This document shows positions 45,118 through 57,403 of a DNA stretch of 64,000 nucleotides, piece by piece (within the stretch, counting starts at the first letter, position 1; every line of letters starts with the position of its first letter). The translations under genes and the position numbers were made by a program. Origin of the DNA: Rhinocladiella similis (Eukaryota > Ascomycota > Eurotiomycetes > Chaetothyriales > Herpotrichiellaceae). Location: positions 1,488,001 to 1,552,000 of the forward strand of contig JAMRYE010000010.1 of assembly GCA_024082115.1 (NCBI GenBank). The letters run 5' to 3'. Below the pieces are notes generated by a model. It made no database searches. It was not told the origin of the DNA and saw only the letters and a list, made by a program, of their open reading frames with translations.

Positions 45118-47020
45118 GGTGTCCTCGCCGCGGGCGGGGTAGGGAGGAAGGAGGAGAGGCGCCGACCAGATAGGGTCGGGAGAACTGAGGAACGGGAAAC
45201 CGATACGCGTAGGATGTTACGAGAAGCCCACAAGTCTATCTGGATACAATCAGGATCGATTCGAGATCATTTCGGCGTCGAGGAGGGGAAGCTGACGCAA
45301 GTCACAAGCATGTCAGGGTGAAACGTACCAGGTACAGAAGAGGTGCTGTAGAATAGCCTGCAGACGGCTCAGCTAAAAGACACCTCCAGAAAACTTGGAG
45401 CCTCGATGGATGGCTGTGCGCAGGGTGACGACTTTGGAGCAGTCTGAGATGTTGTTATCGCGTCGGGAGTCTGTGGAACAAGCAGGCTGAGGGGGCCCCA
45501 ATTGTCTGCGGCGCGCAGAACAGCGGTTTCGACGGCAAGGGCGATTCTTTTTGGATCAGCTTTGACGGGAAATTGGTCGACGGTAACTAATGCCAGGCTG
45601 CAGATGGAAGTGAGTACAAGTAAGAGCAGTTTGGGAAGCGTAAAGCAATGTCGACGGCGGGATGAGGAGGGCGGATTTGCTATTTTCAATCCTGGCAGCG
45701 GTGTTGGTCTTGGCGCTGGCGACAAAGAGAGTGAGTGAGGAGGAGCAGGCGAAATCGACGAGGCGAAACCCTCAGACTCACTACGGCTACCACACCTACC
45801 GGGCGGCACGTACCCCTACTTTAGGTACCTCACTAAACAAAGGGAGGCACAATGCGCCTAAAAGAGGGCCCAGGGGAGGGGCGTACCGCCCAGCAGCAAC
45901 TCTTTCCATCCCCCCAACCTGAACCACTGCGAACCCTCCCTGGGCCTTCCTGGGCTGCCCTAAGACCCTCTCTTCCGAAGCTCCAACGCGGCTGAGTCGT
46001 TTTCCCCTTTTTCGCGAGATGTCGATCTCAGATTCTACCTAAGCTACCCTACGGTCTGGAACATCGTCTCTTGACTCAGCGTCAGCCTCGCCATCCCGCG
46101 TCTACCTCTTGGAAACGCTAACGTGAGATCTGCCAAAAGTGAAAAGAATTAAAAACCAGAACATGTCCACCCTGCTGATGTTTTGGCGACAACCGGGCCA
46201 ACCCAGCAGCAGAGGAATGTAGGCTAATCGCGACAGTCCTCGTTAGCGCCATCGCATTGCGCCCATACCATCCCATGCCCAGTGGTCTTTTTGGCTTCTT
46301 GGGCCTCTTGCTGTCGCCAACTTGACGAGTCGGCATCTGACCGAGAGATGGTGCTATCTTGGAATTTCCACGCGTTTCCGGGGAACACGTTGAGATCCGC
46401 AGGTGCCGTTGTCATCTCCATCGACAGACATGCGCCTCTCCTTGTATACGTGAGACAAACGCCTAATCAGATGGAGCTGTGTCAGAACTCTGCTGGCTGA
46501 CCCAAGAAGTTAGGTTGCGCCCGGGACTTCCAGGGTGGAGTGATGGAAAGGTCAATACTGTCACTAATCAAAGAGTTGCGCGTCAAAAGAGAAAGAGAAG
46601 GTTCATATTTCCCATGCGCGCCAAAATTATATCGAGGAAGAAGGGAGCATCTCAAGACATCTCGTCCGTCAAGTCATACTTCGTCTTTTCCCTCCCATGC
46701 ATCAAGCATTGCAACAACAAAAATGTATCAAACAGCCAGTCCAACCACGAAACACCATCGCTATGCATCAAACGCAAATCTTTCATGACACAACCGCAAC
46801 AACATATGCAAACAACATACCCATACCATGGTCCTTCGCAATGCCTCCGTTGTCTTGCAGTGATACGCAAACGAGTGGGTATAAAAAATGCAGTCATCAA
46901 AAGCCATTCCCAAATCAATCAGAAAAACAACCTGGTCTAAAATGCCCAATTTGCAGGCGTAAAAAACAGAGAGGTGTCGTGTAGGTGCAGCAACCAGGCT
47001 GTGGCCCTTCGTTGCTGTTC
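45118..47020. other. PP1 promoter and 3' side of the LRR gene
   Basis: Both flanking genes are on the minus strand. A minus-strand frame at 45369-45809 (146 codons) has some protein-like text (DPKRIALAVETAVLRAADNW) but no recognised family; it may be chance or a small gene. The frame at 46479-46940 has no coding character. Confidence 0.35.
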
Positions 47021-49468
47021 TCAACCCAGTGTTCGACCGCCGCTTACAATGACTGGGCCGGGACGGTGCAGGGAGTGATGTCCCAGATTCTTCTGTCCCT
47101 GTGTTATTTCCATGTGGTGGCTATTGTGCCAGTTCTGATCTCCCAGAACACTGAGCCAGTTACTGCCGAACTCTTGCCGTAAGGCTTCGACTTTGGCCCT
47201 ATAATCATCTTCTGGGATCGCATGAGTGCTTGATCCCACAGATGCGACTTGCGTGGATCCGTCGTACATGTCCTCTTCCGCGGTTTCTCCCGGAGGTGAA
47301 AGAGGTACGCGTGGATTTCCATCTGCTGACACAATTTCGTGATGAGCGAGAGGAGACGTCGAAGGGATGGTGGCCGCAAGGTCCTCATCAGGAAGACGCG
47401 CAAAAGTCTCGTCCTTGGCTAGGTCGACTATGCGTCGTCGAGGAATCTTCTTCCGACGCGTAGTGTTGACCACACTTTCCATCTGATGGTTGTGACCCGG
47501 TTGTGCCTGATCAGACTGCTGTACAACGAGTGGCGACTCGGCTATTCGGATCGATGGTGGTGCGATTTGCCTCTCCAGTTCAGGAACCCGGTCCACTAGT
47601 TGCTTCCGCTCCGAATATCCGGGGCCAGACTCATCAATCACAATGTCGTCCACGTAGCCAGGCGTTTTGCGGAAAAGGTTGAAGGTAAGCACTCGATAGT
47701 CGGACGATGTTTTGGTGAAAGGATTCCGTTTGACCCAAATGCGCTTCAGGTTCGGAATACAGGTGAGCCTTGCCATATCCATGGGATCAGAAAGCTTGTT
47801 GTCCTGGATGTTCAGCTGTTCTAACGACAGGAGCTTCTCGATGCCTGCTAGAGATCGAAGGCGGTTTGCCTTCAGGTTGACAGTCAAAACAGCCGGCAGG
47901 GGATACTTAGACAGTGATTGGAGAGACCCGATCATACAATTGGACAGATCTAACGACACAAGCCTTGTAAGGGAAGCAAGGCTATCTGGAATCTCCGTAA
48001 ACAGGTTCGACGAAAGATTCAGGGAGCGAAGTGTGGTGGCCACCGGGGCCAGGCTTCTGGCCGAAATGGTTGTCAGAGAATTGTCTGCTAGGGACAAATA
48101 CTTCAACCGCTGCCATTTGGCTGGGGCGAGAATGTTCAGGCTAAGGAGGCTGGAAGTGCTGTCGCTACGATGGGGCTGAACTGAGTACTCGCTCGAATTG
48201 GAGCTTCCCGAACCGGATCTCTTCACCTTGGAGGAGTAGGTGCGGACGTGCCTATATGAGCTTGTTGGCCGCCCTGGGCTAGGTCGTTTCGGCGACACGC
48301 TGCCCGACATTTGTTTGTCTCGAGGTATGAACTCGACATGATCCTCGTGCTCGAGACTTGCTCCGGCAGGTGATCCTGGATCCGAGTGCGAATGTGCATA
48401 TCCTGCTTGCGGAGTAGAAGGCACAGTCCAAGAATTTGTTGGTGTTGGCGAGGCTCGACCACCTTTGGTCGAACGTCTTCGACGCTTCTCAGCGTCATCC
48501 AATACAATGTTGGTCAGAAGCTCGGCGGGATCATCTAGGTTGGCGCGTTTGACCGTTAGCAGGGTAAGCTGCTCGGCCAGTCTATCCCAACCGTAAAATT
48601 GACGGAAGTCAAGATCGACTATATCCAGCTGCTGGAGATTTTTGAACGCGAAGAGTGGAACAGCAGTATCAAATGGAAACTCTTCATACCCTTGAATGAG
48701 CCTAGCGCGATGATCGGTGGTCAGTCGTAGCGATGGAAGTTTGGTGAAGGCCGAGTAGAGATACGTAAGATCAGCCTCTGCAAGTGCCTTTGCCTTTTCA
48801 CTTTTTGACGTGCTACCACCCAGGCCGATAGACGACCAAAATGTACTCATTCCTGACATGACGCTCCGCATGCTGGAAACGGAATGAATCGAGTCTCTGT
48901 CACTGCGGCCTTTGGCTGGCTTGTGTGATTGGAGGAATGACACGTAGTTGGACGGAGAAGGATCTGTATTCAGGTTTTCCAGGCGTATGTTCATGGCGCC
49001 TACAAGGATATCCAGCTCTTCCATTCGCGACAGTAGGTAGAAAAGATGATGAGGTGTCAAGGTTAGCAAGGCCGCTTTTGCTGCATGAGATCTGAAGTTC
49101 AGACCAGCAAAAGAAAATGCGGCGGCAAGGGCACTCGTGGAGGTGCTCGTGCTTGCTGGAGAGGTGCCAGAGGTATGGCTCGAGGCGGCTGAGGCGGTGG
49201 AAGTCAGTGAGGACTGCCGTCTGTGGACAGACATTTGCAGGCTGTTGGCAAGAGCCTTTTCATGTTGGCGGATGAACTGCGCCAGTGACTAGCCACGAGG
49301 ATTGGAATTAGCCAACGTTCTTGTATCTCTAGTTGCTCGAACGCCACGCCCGTGCACCTTGCCTCGCGTTCGTTCTGCGGTTGACATATGCGGGGTTGTG
49401 TGTGTGAAACGAAGTGTAGTACTCACTCGAATGAAGTGGTGTCCATCCTCTGTCTGCTGGTGTTCCAT
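47021..49468 (-). CDS. Leucine-rich-repeat protein, function unknown
   Basis: Two exons, 49468-49427 and 49288-47021 (138-nt intron), giving 769 residues. The tiny first exon (MEHQQTEDGHHFIR) joins SLAQFIRQHEKALANSLQ, which reads as natural coding sequence, so the start is placed there rather than at 49234. A helical N-terminal region precedes a Ser-rich stretch. LRRs lie at about 390-530 (LKYLSLADNSLTTI, LRSLNLSSNLFTEIP, LVSLDLSNCMIGSLQ, LEQLNIQDNKLSD), closed by an LRR-cap-like RIWVKRNPFTKTSSDYRV. The layout resembles STK11IP/nischarin-like scaffolds, but orthology is not established. Confidence 0.85.
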
Positions 49469-52400
49469 CTCCTAACTTTGGGCAAACCTCAGCGTCCCAG
49501 CTCGAGGTGCCGAATGCAGGAATTCAAGGAAATCCGAACGGTAACGCCTATCGTAAAGGAATGTGGGAGATGAATTTGCGCGATCCTAAGCCTGTTGAGA
49601 GGATGTGTCAGAACCAGTTGGCCGTGTACGAGTACCGCGTGGGAAAGGGCTGGAACATACCAATCTTGTGTAAAGAGGGCATCGTGGCATCTAGAAGGTA
49701 TAGAGGAGCCCGAGTTGTTTCGACAAGAGAGGCCGACGGCGACCGACGTGAGGTCTGTAGCCGTGGAGAGAATATGTGCAGTGTTGTCGTAGAATTTCTT
49801 GCAGCGTGATCCACTGGTAAGACAATAAACCCACCCGGGAGATTAACTAGGATGCTGTGTATGCTGGGGGAATTCAGGCCCGGTGTTCCCAGGCAGTTGT
49901 GTAAGCAAAGGAGGCTGCGTGATAACAAGACAGGCGAGAGCGTGACCGTCAGCAGTGAGGTGAGCCTTTCGAGGAGGAGGAGATGTCGAGGAAGGGTGTG
50001 TATAGCAGGTGAGAATACCAGCAGCCGGAGAAGGAGATGGAGGGGTGGAAAGCTGAGCAACAACAGACGAAGGGTGTTCTGTAGGCGAGTGGGAGGTACG
50101 GAGGACGGAGGCCTAGTTCCAACTATAACTCTTTAGCCTGACGGCGGGATGGAGCGTGCAAAGTTTTGCTATCAAGTTAGATTGGAGGGCGCAACACTGA
50201 CGAGTTGTCTGCATGGGCGGCGGCGGGAAGCATACAATATCACTGACGAACAACACCTCACCCACTCACAAACCCTCCATACATCGACTCTCCTGATAGC
50301 GCAATTCCAGGCTTCGGCTACCACCAAGCTACCTTTTTACCTGCTCCGTACCAGTATCTAGCTTACAGTAGCTTCACTAGGCTCACTAGGCTCACCGGAC
50401 GCCACTGATTGTCTTCAATACCCACTAACCGGCACCTGACTGCTCTGAGGACTCGCGATACTGGTGCTACCGGTGGTCCTCGTACGAGTAGATCCGAGGA
50501 TCCTCTTTGCCTGGCGAGCCCAGTGCTCAGGATCGACGACGACGTCCTCTGCCCCAAGCCATTCAGGCCGAGCACCACCCCGCTAGCATGCTCTATCAAC
50601 ACATCTCCAAAACCAACAGACCAAAGACCTCTGTGCTCGTTCGATGAGGCCCGGCATCGCCAGGGAAGGATTGAGATGACAGCCAGAACGTTTCCCTCTC
50701 CCGGTTGTCAGAAACGCAAGGCCTACACACCCTCCTGGGAGATTTCTGCACACCATCTTTCAGCGTCAGGGCGCGCGCTCAATGCATCCTTTGGCTCTCC
50801 GTAAAACAACTACACCTCGCCCTCCGCGGTCATCTCGTCCATGCACATGTCATCATACGACCCTTGACGAGCCGTCCATGGCTGGCAGGCAGGCTCGGCC
50901 CTTGGTGGCTCAAGATCATCAGATCGAAGGGTCTCATGCTTGTATGGTGCAGAGCCTGGCAGCATACCTACGGAGTAACAACACTCATCCTTGTACTGTG
51001 AGAGGCAGTGCCCCTCCACGCATGGTGAGCCCCTCCCCTAGCGGGCTCAGCGGACACAGCGGGCTTCAGCGGGTCTCGCATCTCGTCAAACTGCTGCCAA
51101 TTCGAGATCACTCATCAGATCAAGCCACCTAAAACACCCTTTGAGAGGTCTGCTTTCGGTTCATGCCCCTACCACCACATGCAGGCAAAGACCCCAGGAT
51201 GCCCTGCATGTCAAACATGACCTACGCCATCCGTCAAGGTTAGGCCCAATGGGCGAGCTGGGTGCTCTGGTGTGGTCATCGCCCATACGGGAGGACCTGT
51301 CATGCACCACTCCCTTGAGCATGTCTTCAGTCTTCTGGGCCCTCCCCATTCAGTAGAGTTGTAGGTTTCAGTTCTTAAGCTCGGTCAGGTGCGAGCCGAC
51401 CACCTCCATAGTTGGACCCTAGGGTTGAGGACCACCACCAACCACAACCTCAATGTCGACCATCAGCATCGTTCCTGCAATGAGAAGTCAGTGTCTTGCG
51501 GACGATCGTCTTGGACACCTTGGGGTAATCACAGGTCGGCACACACCAGCGGCACTGACCCAACGTCAAGTTGCCGCTTCTTGGATTATTCGCCTCAGAG
51601 TGTCTTCAGCGTCCTTCATTCGTGCTCATGCCGAAAATGATAGGTCACAAAGACCAAGCGCCTGACAGATGGCGCTAGTCCAGAACGTTCAGGGTCAACA
51701 GCCTGTGCTGAGGCGATCGTCTGGCCAGGCTTCTGACCGCTCTTCTCCTTTCTACAGGCTACGCAGGAGGCATTTTTAGTCTCGACCAGTTGAGTCAACA
51801 GGCATGCGAGACGACCGTCTTGTCACACCCCTTCCGCCGCACGGACGCGCGCAGGAGTCGTCTCACCGTTCGTGAAGCATTCCATGGCTCGCGAAATGGG
51901 TGTGTGAGCTGGATCCGGTCGAAGGAAGAGCGTCTCGGAGTGCTGCATGTGTTCAGCTCACCTCGTCCGGCCTACGTACGCGGTAGGCGACGCGGCTGCA
52001 TGTCCAACTGACCGCATGACCGATGGATTATCCGTCTGATATACTTGAATCCTCCAATGGGATTCTACTATGACACGAACTGCCAGATAGTACTCGCATT
52101 CGTGTTTTTGTGGAGATGGGCAGTGCTCCGCAGTCCAACCCTCGAGGCTGTATGAACTTTTTGTCGCCATCAATGCGATGATCCTCGTGAACATGACTCG
52201 ACACACGACACCGGGCTTCGACTTCTTCGTGCCACGTCGCAGACGATACGTCAAAGATGCGCGCAGCATGTAGCCGTGCTGCTGTGTTGCATCGTGGTTG
52301 CAGCTAGGAGTTGTTGCCCATTGGCTATTCGAGCGCAGTTCAATGCTCTGCCGGGGCTTTGCTGAAGCCGTGGCTAAATACTCCGGCCACCGAGCCAAAG

Positions 52401-54256
52401 ACGAGGCTTTCCATTCGTCTGCTGCCGTCATAATGCAGTGTAAGGATGGGTTTGGTTCCGACCATGGTGTTCAAAGCTCCCTAAAGCCACTAGTCTGTGA
52501 TACCTGTATGCCATCGAGCACAGTCTTTTGGGCCGCCGTGAAGTAAGTGGTCAACCGCACCGTGAGTTGCTAGTAAACATTCGACGGAGCTAAGAAGGTC
52601 ATGTCGAATCAGCAGTATCTTTCACATGTTTGTAGATTTTGGTCCTCATTCCTTGAGAAGTTATCGACGCGAGGCCATCTCCCTCTTCGGCGGCTGTGGC
52701 CACCACCATGAGGTCGGGAGCGGTGAGTCTGCCCATTGTCGCGATGGGTCACATACCTAATTGGGGTCACGGGAGGTGTCGTTGACAGAGATCTACGTAT
52801 TGCCACCGGTGTCTCCAGCTCTTGAGGATTTGAGCCACATACACACGGGATACACTTGCAGTGTAAAGACTCCTTTCAAAATCAGATTCGCCGTCCTTCG
52901 AGGCCTTCTCGGGCAAATAGTCGGAAGACAGAGGACATGAGCGCCCGCTCTAAGGTGGGAAATTTAGTTGACCAGAGCGCTCGTTTGAGGCTATCCATGT
53001 ACGTCAGGCTTAGCTGCAGCAAGTTGGTGGGATTGATGTTGCACGCATCACAACACCATGCACGTTTGGCCGTTCAAAGAGGCAACAAGGGAAACCTAAC
53101 CCCCACAGTATTCGCTACAGATGATGTTCTTCTCGCTCAAGCGTCTTGACAAATGATCTACGGCACAATCTTCTGCACGACCGAGGTGATCTTGAGGAAT
53201 GGCTGGGATCTGGAAAAGTCCTGTCTGCAGCTCTTGTGCTCGCCGAGCGACGCGTCGGTTGATTGACCATTGCTCGCATCACAGAGGGTTTTGGTTCGGT
53301 AATGGCTTTTGACCAGGAGAGATATGTATCATGAGAGTTAGGAACTTAGGATCGACCCGAGACGTGTTTTAGGGCCACTCGGCACGTAAGAGGTCCGCAG
53401 AATCCCGCAAACTACGGGTAGTGAATCTCGTGATAAACCCTAGCCAGGATTATGAAAAGAGTAATAGGAAGGGTGGAAGCGCAAAGGAGCGCCGAGGAGC
53501 GAAAGATCGTCCTTGGAGGAGTACGCGTCCGAGGATGGTGGGTTGGGCGAAAGGTGTGTATGTACAGTACGAGTATGAAGAGGATGTGGGTGGACCAGCC
53601 AAGGGCCCAAAAGAGCCTCGGTGGTTTGCAGTCCGTCTATGACATCATTCTACCTCGCGGTGTTTGTAGGAACGCTCAGTACACTGTTCGTATAATCAGA
53701 TCAACAACCACAACAATCAAGGGTTGATCCACCAAGACGCATGGAATAATTGACGCGACCGAGATTGCTACACCCATCAAGAGAAACTCCCGTCTTACGC
53801 GATCCACGTTGAAGACGAACAAGCGAAGAACTACCACCGAGAGAATCTGAGTATACATCACACTGCTACTATCCTGTCAGGTTGCGCCAGTCGAACGATG
53901 ACCATGCCCGTAGTTCTGAGTAGCCTGTCGGTACTCGTATAGCCCCTGGTCGAACATTAGAATTCTCTTCCCTGTTCGAGATCTGGGGTACTCCGTAGGT
54001 CTTGAGGTCGAGAACATCTGTGGCGTTCCCAGGTGGCTGGTGCCCGTACAGATGGCGCCAAGCTTGTGGCGGAATTTATTGGCCTGGGTTGGGGGCGATT
54101 CGGCGATGTCGTCGTCCCCCAACATCATGTCTGCAGCTTAGCATTCCACCTCAACATGTTCGACTTCTCTTCGTGTGCGCGAAATATTTGTCCAGATACA
54201 ATATCCCTTTTGATAAACATCAACTCCCATTTCATCATGCTGTGGCATATTTCGCG
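49469..54256. other. Gene-free region, 4.8 kb
   Basis: No frame longer than about 160 codons and none with convincing composition. Octamers TACGAGTA/TACTCGTA recur at 49627, 50483, 53568 and 53932. A minus-strand stretch near 51616-51798 (CVACRKEKSGQKP) faintly recalls a retroelement zinc-knuckle or pre-integrase region, but the match is too weak to call. The last few hundred bases hold the lipase promoter. Confidence 0.4.
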
Positions 54257-56395
54257 ATGAACGGGAAACCAGGAAGCCCCCCAGCAACGGGAAATGGATC
54301 ATACGATCCTTCCTCTTTACCCGATTACGACAACGACTTCATCGACCGCAAGGACCTTGAATCATTCGCAAATGCGCTTGCAGCACCGACCACAGAGCCC
54401 CTGGTAGCTCTCAATGACTGGGGACCCATCCGGCAGAGAGTGAAGCGAGCTCGAGTCAGACGTAAAGCGCCAAGAAGGTCCAAGGACGAGACTAGGGAAG
54501 GGTTTGTGTACAGCTTACTCTACTACCCTTTGTTGTTCGTCGTCTGCGCCTGGATCGTCTTCTTATTCATTGTTTACAACCTGACTCGATTCTACATTTA
54601 TGCATATGAGCACCTTTTCACCTGGACCGGCCGGCGAGAAACTTTACGGCGGCAGCTACAAACAGCCAACACGTATGACGAGTGGCAAAATGCTGCTCAT
54701 CAGCTTGACGCATACCTCAGGAACGAGGAATGGAAACAAGACGATCAATATTCTTACTACAATCACCAGACAGTTCGCAAAGTCACTGCCCAATTGATCG
54801 AGCTTCGACAAAAAGCCGAGACTGAATCGGATGAAGGCCGACATGGGCTCGGCGGCTCTACTGCCCTCGATGAGCTCAAAGCGTTACTCGAAAGCTGCGT
54901 CAAGAACAACTTTGTGGGCATCGAAAATCCCCGCTTGTATAGTGAGACCTACATCGGCACCAAGGTTTTGATCCAGTCATTCGTGGATGAGATGGAGAGG
55001 AGCCTGGAATTGGTGCTCGATTCGAAAGAGTTGACGGACAAAGATAAAGCTGTCTTCTTTCGACATCTGGAGCTCAACTATGGACGAACAGCATTATGCC
55101 TTTCTGGAGGCGCCACCTTCGCTTACTACCATTTTGGCGTCATCAAGGCTCTTCTCGATGCAGGACAGCTACCTGAGATCATCACCGGTACATCAGGCGG
55201 TGCCCTAGTTGCGGCTTTGGTAGCTACCAGAACAGATGAAGAATTGAAACAACTCTTGATTCCAGCTCTTGCCCACCGCATTCGAGCCTGCCATGAAGGA
55301 TTTGCGACGTGGGCTCGCAGATGGTGGCGCACTGGCGCCAGATTTGACTCGGTCGATTGGGCCAAGCAATGTAGCTGGTTCTGTCGGGGATCGCTGACTT
55401 TCAAAGAAGCCTTCGAGCGAACTGGTCGCATCCTGAACGTCTCATGTGTCCCATCCGATCCTCACTCCCCTACAATTCTCAACAACCACATTACGAGCCC
55501 CGACTGCGTCATTTGGTCCGCTGTACTTGCTTCTGCCGCTGTGCCCGGAATTCTGAATCCCATCGTCCTCATGCGAAAGACACGCGATGGCCAGTTGGTT
55601 CCGTACTCTTTTGGCAACAAATGGAAAGATGGAAGCCTACGCACTGACATTCCGCTGAAAGCGCTCAATCTCCATTTCAATGTCAACTTCTCTATTGTCT
55701 CGCAAGTCAATCCGCATATCAACCTCTTCTTCTTCTCACCGAGGGGTTCACCCGGTAGACCTGTCACTCATCGCAAGGGTCGTGGTTGGCGAGGTGGCTT
55801 CCTGGGCTCCACCATTGAAACATCTGTCAAGCTGGACTTGCAGAAATACCTGAAGATCTTGCGACATCTCGAGTTGTTGCCGAGGCCGATGGGTCAGGAT
55901 TGGAGCGAAATATGGTTGCAACGTTTCTCCGGCACCGTGACCATCTGGCCAAAAACAGTTGCGAGTGACTACTGGAACATCCTGAGCGACCCAAGTCCAC
56001 AACGGCTAGATCGTATGATCCGTGTTGGGCAACGCAGTTGTTTCCCCAAGATTCGCTTCATCTCAAATCGCATGAAAGTTGAGAGAATCATTCTCGAGGG
56101 CCTGCGCCGCGGCGGACCTATCGACGATAGTCACCGTGTGCCCAATCCCGTTCATGAACAACAAGCACAAGAAGCCCTTCTCCGTGCCAGGAGACAGCCC
56201 GACAGTCTACGACCTGACGGACATGAGGAGGAAAACGAGGGACGAACTGCTCGCAGGCAAAGTAGTATTTTGGCAGAGCTCACCCGGCAGGCTTCAGTGT
56301 TCTGGCAAGACGAGGGGCATACAGAAGGCGAAGATGATGCTATAGATTCACCAGATGAGGCCGAGGAGGGAGTCTATGATATGCATCAAGAATGA
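54257..56395 (+). CDS. Patatin-like phospholipase/triacylglycerol lipase
   Basis: 712 residues from ATG 54257; the frame is open 85 codons farther upstream but homologues start near MNGKPGS. A membrane segment lies at about 85-110 (LLFVVCAWIVFLFIVYNL), then a DUF3336-like region and the patatin domain. Its oxyanion loop is LSGGATFAYYHFGV, the nucleophile is S313 in GTSGG, and the catalytic partner is D458 in KWKDGSL. This is the fungal family related to yeast Tgl3/Tgl4/Tgl5 and plant SDP1, which hydrolyse lipid-droplet triacylglycerol or phospholipid acyl chains. The C-terminal 100 residues are acidic and likely disordered. Confidence 0.92.
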   Translation: MNGKPGSPPATGNGSYDPSSLPDYDNDFIDRKDLESFANALAAPTTEPLVALNDWGPIRQRVKRARVRRKAPRRSKDETREGFVYSLLYYPLLFVVCAWIVFLFIVYNLTRFYIYAYEHLFTWTGRRETLRRQLQTANTYDEWQNAAHQLDAYLRNEEWKQDDQYSYYNHQTVRKVTAQLIELRQKAETESDEGRHGLGGSTALDELKALLESCVKNNFVGIENPRLYSETYIGTKVLIQSFVDEMERSLELVLDSKELTDKDKAVFFRHLELNYGRTALCLSGGATFAYYHFGVIKALLDAGQLPEIITGTSGGALVAALVATRTDEELKQLLIPALAHRIRACHEGFATWARRWWRTGARFDSVDWAKQCSWFCRGSLTFKEAFERTGRILNVSCVPSDPHSPTILNNHITSPDCVIWSAVLASAAVPGILNPIVLMRKTRDGQLVPYSFGNKWKDGSLRTDIPLKALNLHFNVNFSIVSQVNPHINLFFFSPRGSPGRPVTHRKGRGWRGGFLGSTIETSVKLDLQKYLKILRHLELLPRPMGQDWSEIWLQRFSGTVTIWPKTVASDYWNILSDPSPQRLDRMIRVGQRSCFPKIRFISNRMKVERIILEGLRRGGPIDDSHRVPNPVHEQQAQEALLRARRQPDSLRPDGHEEENEGRTARRQSSILAELTRQASVFWQDEGHTEGEDDAIDSPDEAEEGVYDMHQE

Positions 56396-57403
56396 CGCCG
56401 CTGTTGTTCTGGACAGCAGTTTTAATGGTAGAACATACAAGAAGAATTGATCAGACCGAGCATTCGATTGCGGAGGGGTTAGAATAGTATCTTGTGTTAT
56501 TGTTGAGTCCTCCTCTATGTCTGGAAGTGCCACACTATGCCTTAGTTCCTGACTACAAGACACCGCCCATGCTCGGCGGATATCGCTGTCAGGGAGGTTG
56601 CATCACGTGATTATCAAAAGTACCGTGCGGAGGGCTTGCAACCCCTGCACCGACGATAAGGTTCTCCGCGAGGCACAACCGAGATCTGACGTCGATCTCT
56701 GCGGCATCGTCTTCACCAGTTGAATGTTTCTACAAATTTTTGAGCTCGAGGCAAGGTTTATCTGGGGCGTCGGGGGGGTCACAAGTTCGATGAGCGTTGT
56801 CGCGCAAGGTTTCGGTGCCCATTCCGCACATATTTGAGTCCTGAAACATTCGACGTTGTGGTTGTTGAGAGATTGAATTTTTAATCACTTCGAAAGCGCT
56901 GTTGAGATTCAATCGTCTGCCGGTCAAAGGAAGCATATTGACTGGTTATGATTGGTGGCGGCCGTTAAAGAGTGGGTCGCAGGTCGATGCTTGGCGCGCG
57001 GCCTTCGCCTGCGCCTGAGATTGAGAAACACGCCCGCCCCCAAAAGAGCCGTCAAGGTCCATTGAATCACCATCATCCAGAATCATCATTATCTTGTCTT
57101 GGTGTATCTGTGATCCGACGCTTTACCTGCTGCATCTAACGCAGTTCACCGCCCAGATTCGAGCTGACGTAACTCTTCCGGTACCCGTTCGGTCACAACC
57201 ACCGTTTCAACCGACGAGACGCGCGATCTCTGCTCTCACCGTGCGACTCACACCCCAATCGCAGCTTCAGGCTCTGATTATTACCTCCACCGTGCTCTCA
57301 TGTCACTAGTCATCTCTGTGATGCTTTCGTAACGCGCCGCAGCCAATCGTCCCCTTTTCTCTGAGTCGAACAGCCCAACCCCGACCCTCTACAATCTTCC
57401 ATC
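56396..57403. other. Spacer with the AAA-ATPase promoter
   Basis: 1.0 kb, both neighbours on the plus strand. TCACGTGA lies at 56603-56610. The last 100 bases are a CT-rich leader. No gene supported. Confidence 0.4.

Noticed and set aside
45369..45809. 146-codon minus-strand frame upstream of PP1
   Set aside because: Some protein-like text, but no family match, an Arg/Pro/Ser-rich start typical of chance frames, and a position in the PP1 promoter. Left as a note only.
50000..54000. Retrotransposon relic
   Set aside because: Only one weak Cys-x2-Cys fragment; no reverse transcriptase or integrase motif and no long terminal repeats seen by eye.
187..56609. CACGTG hexamers upstream of several genes (187, 4198, 15414, 40043, 56604)
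   Set aside because: About 16 copies of any hexamer are expected in 64 kb, so presence in five promoters is not evidence of shared control.
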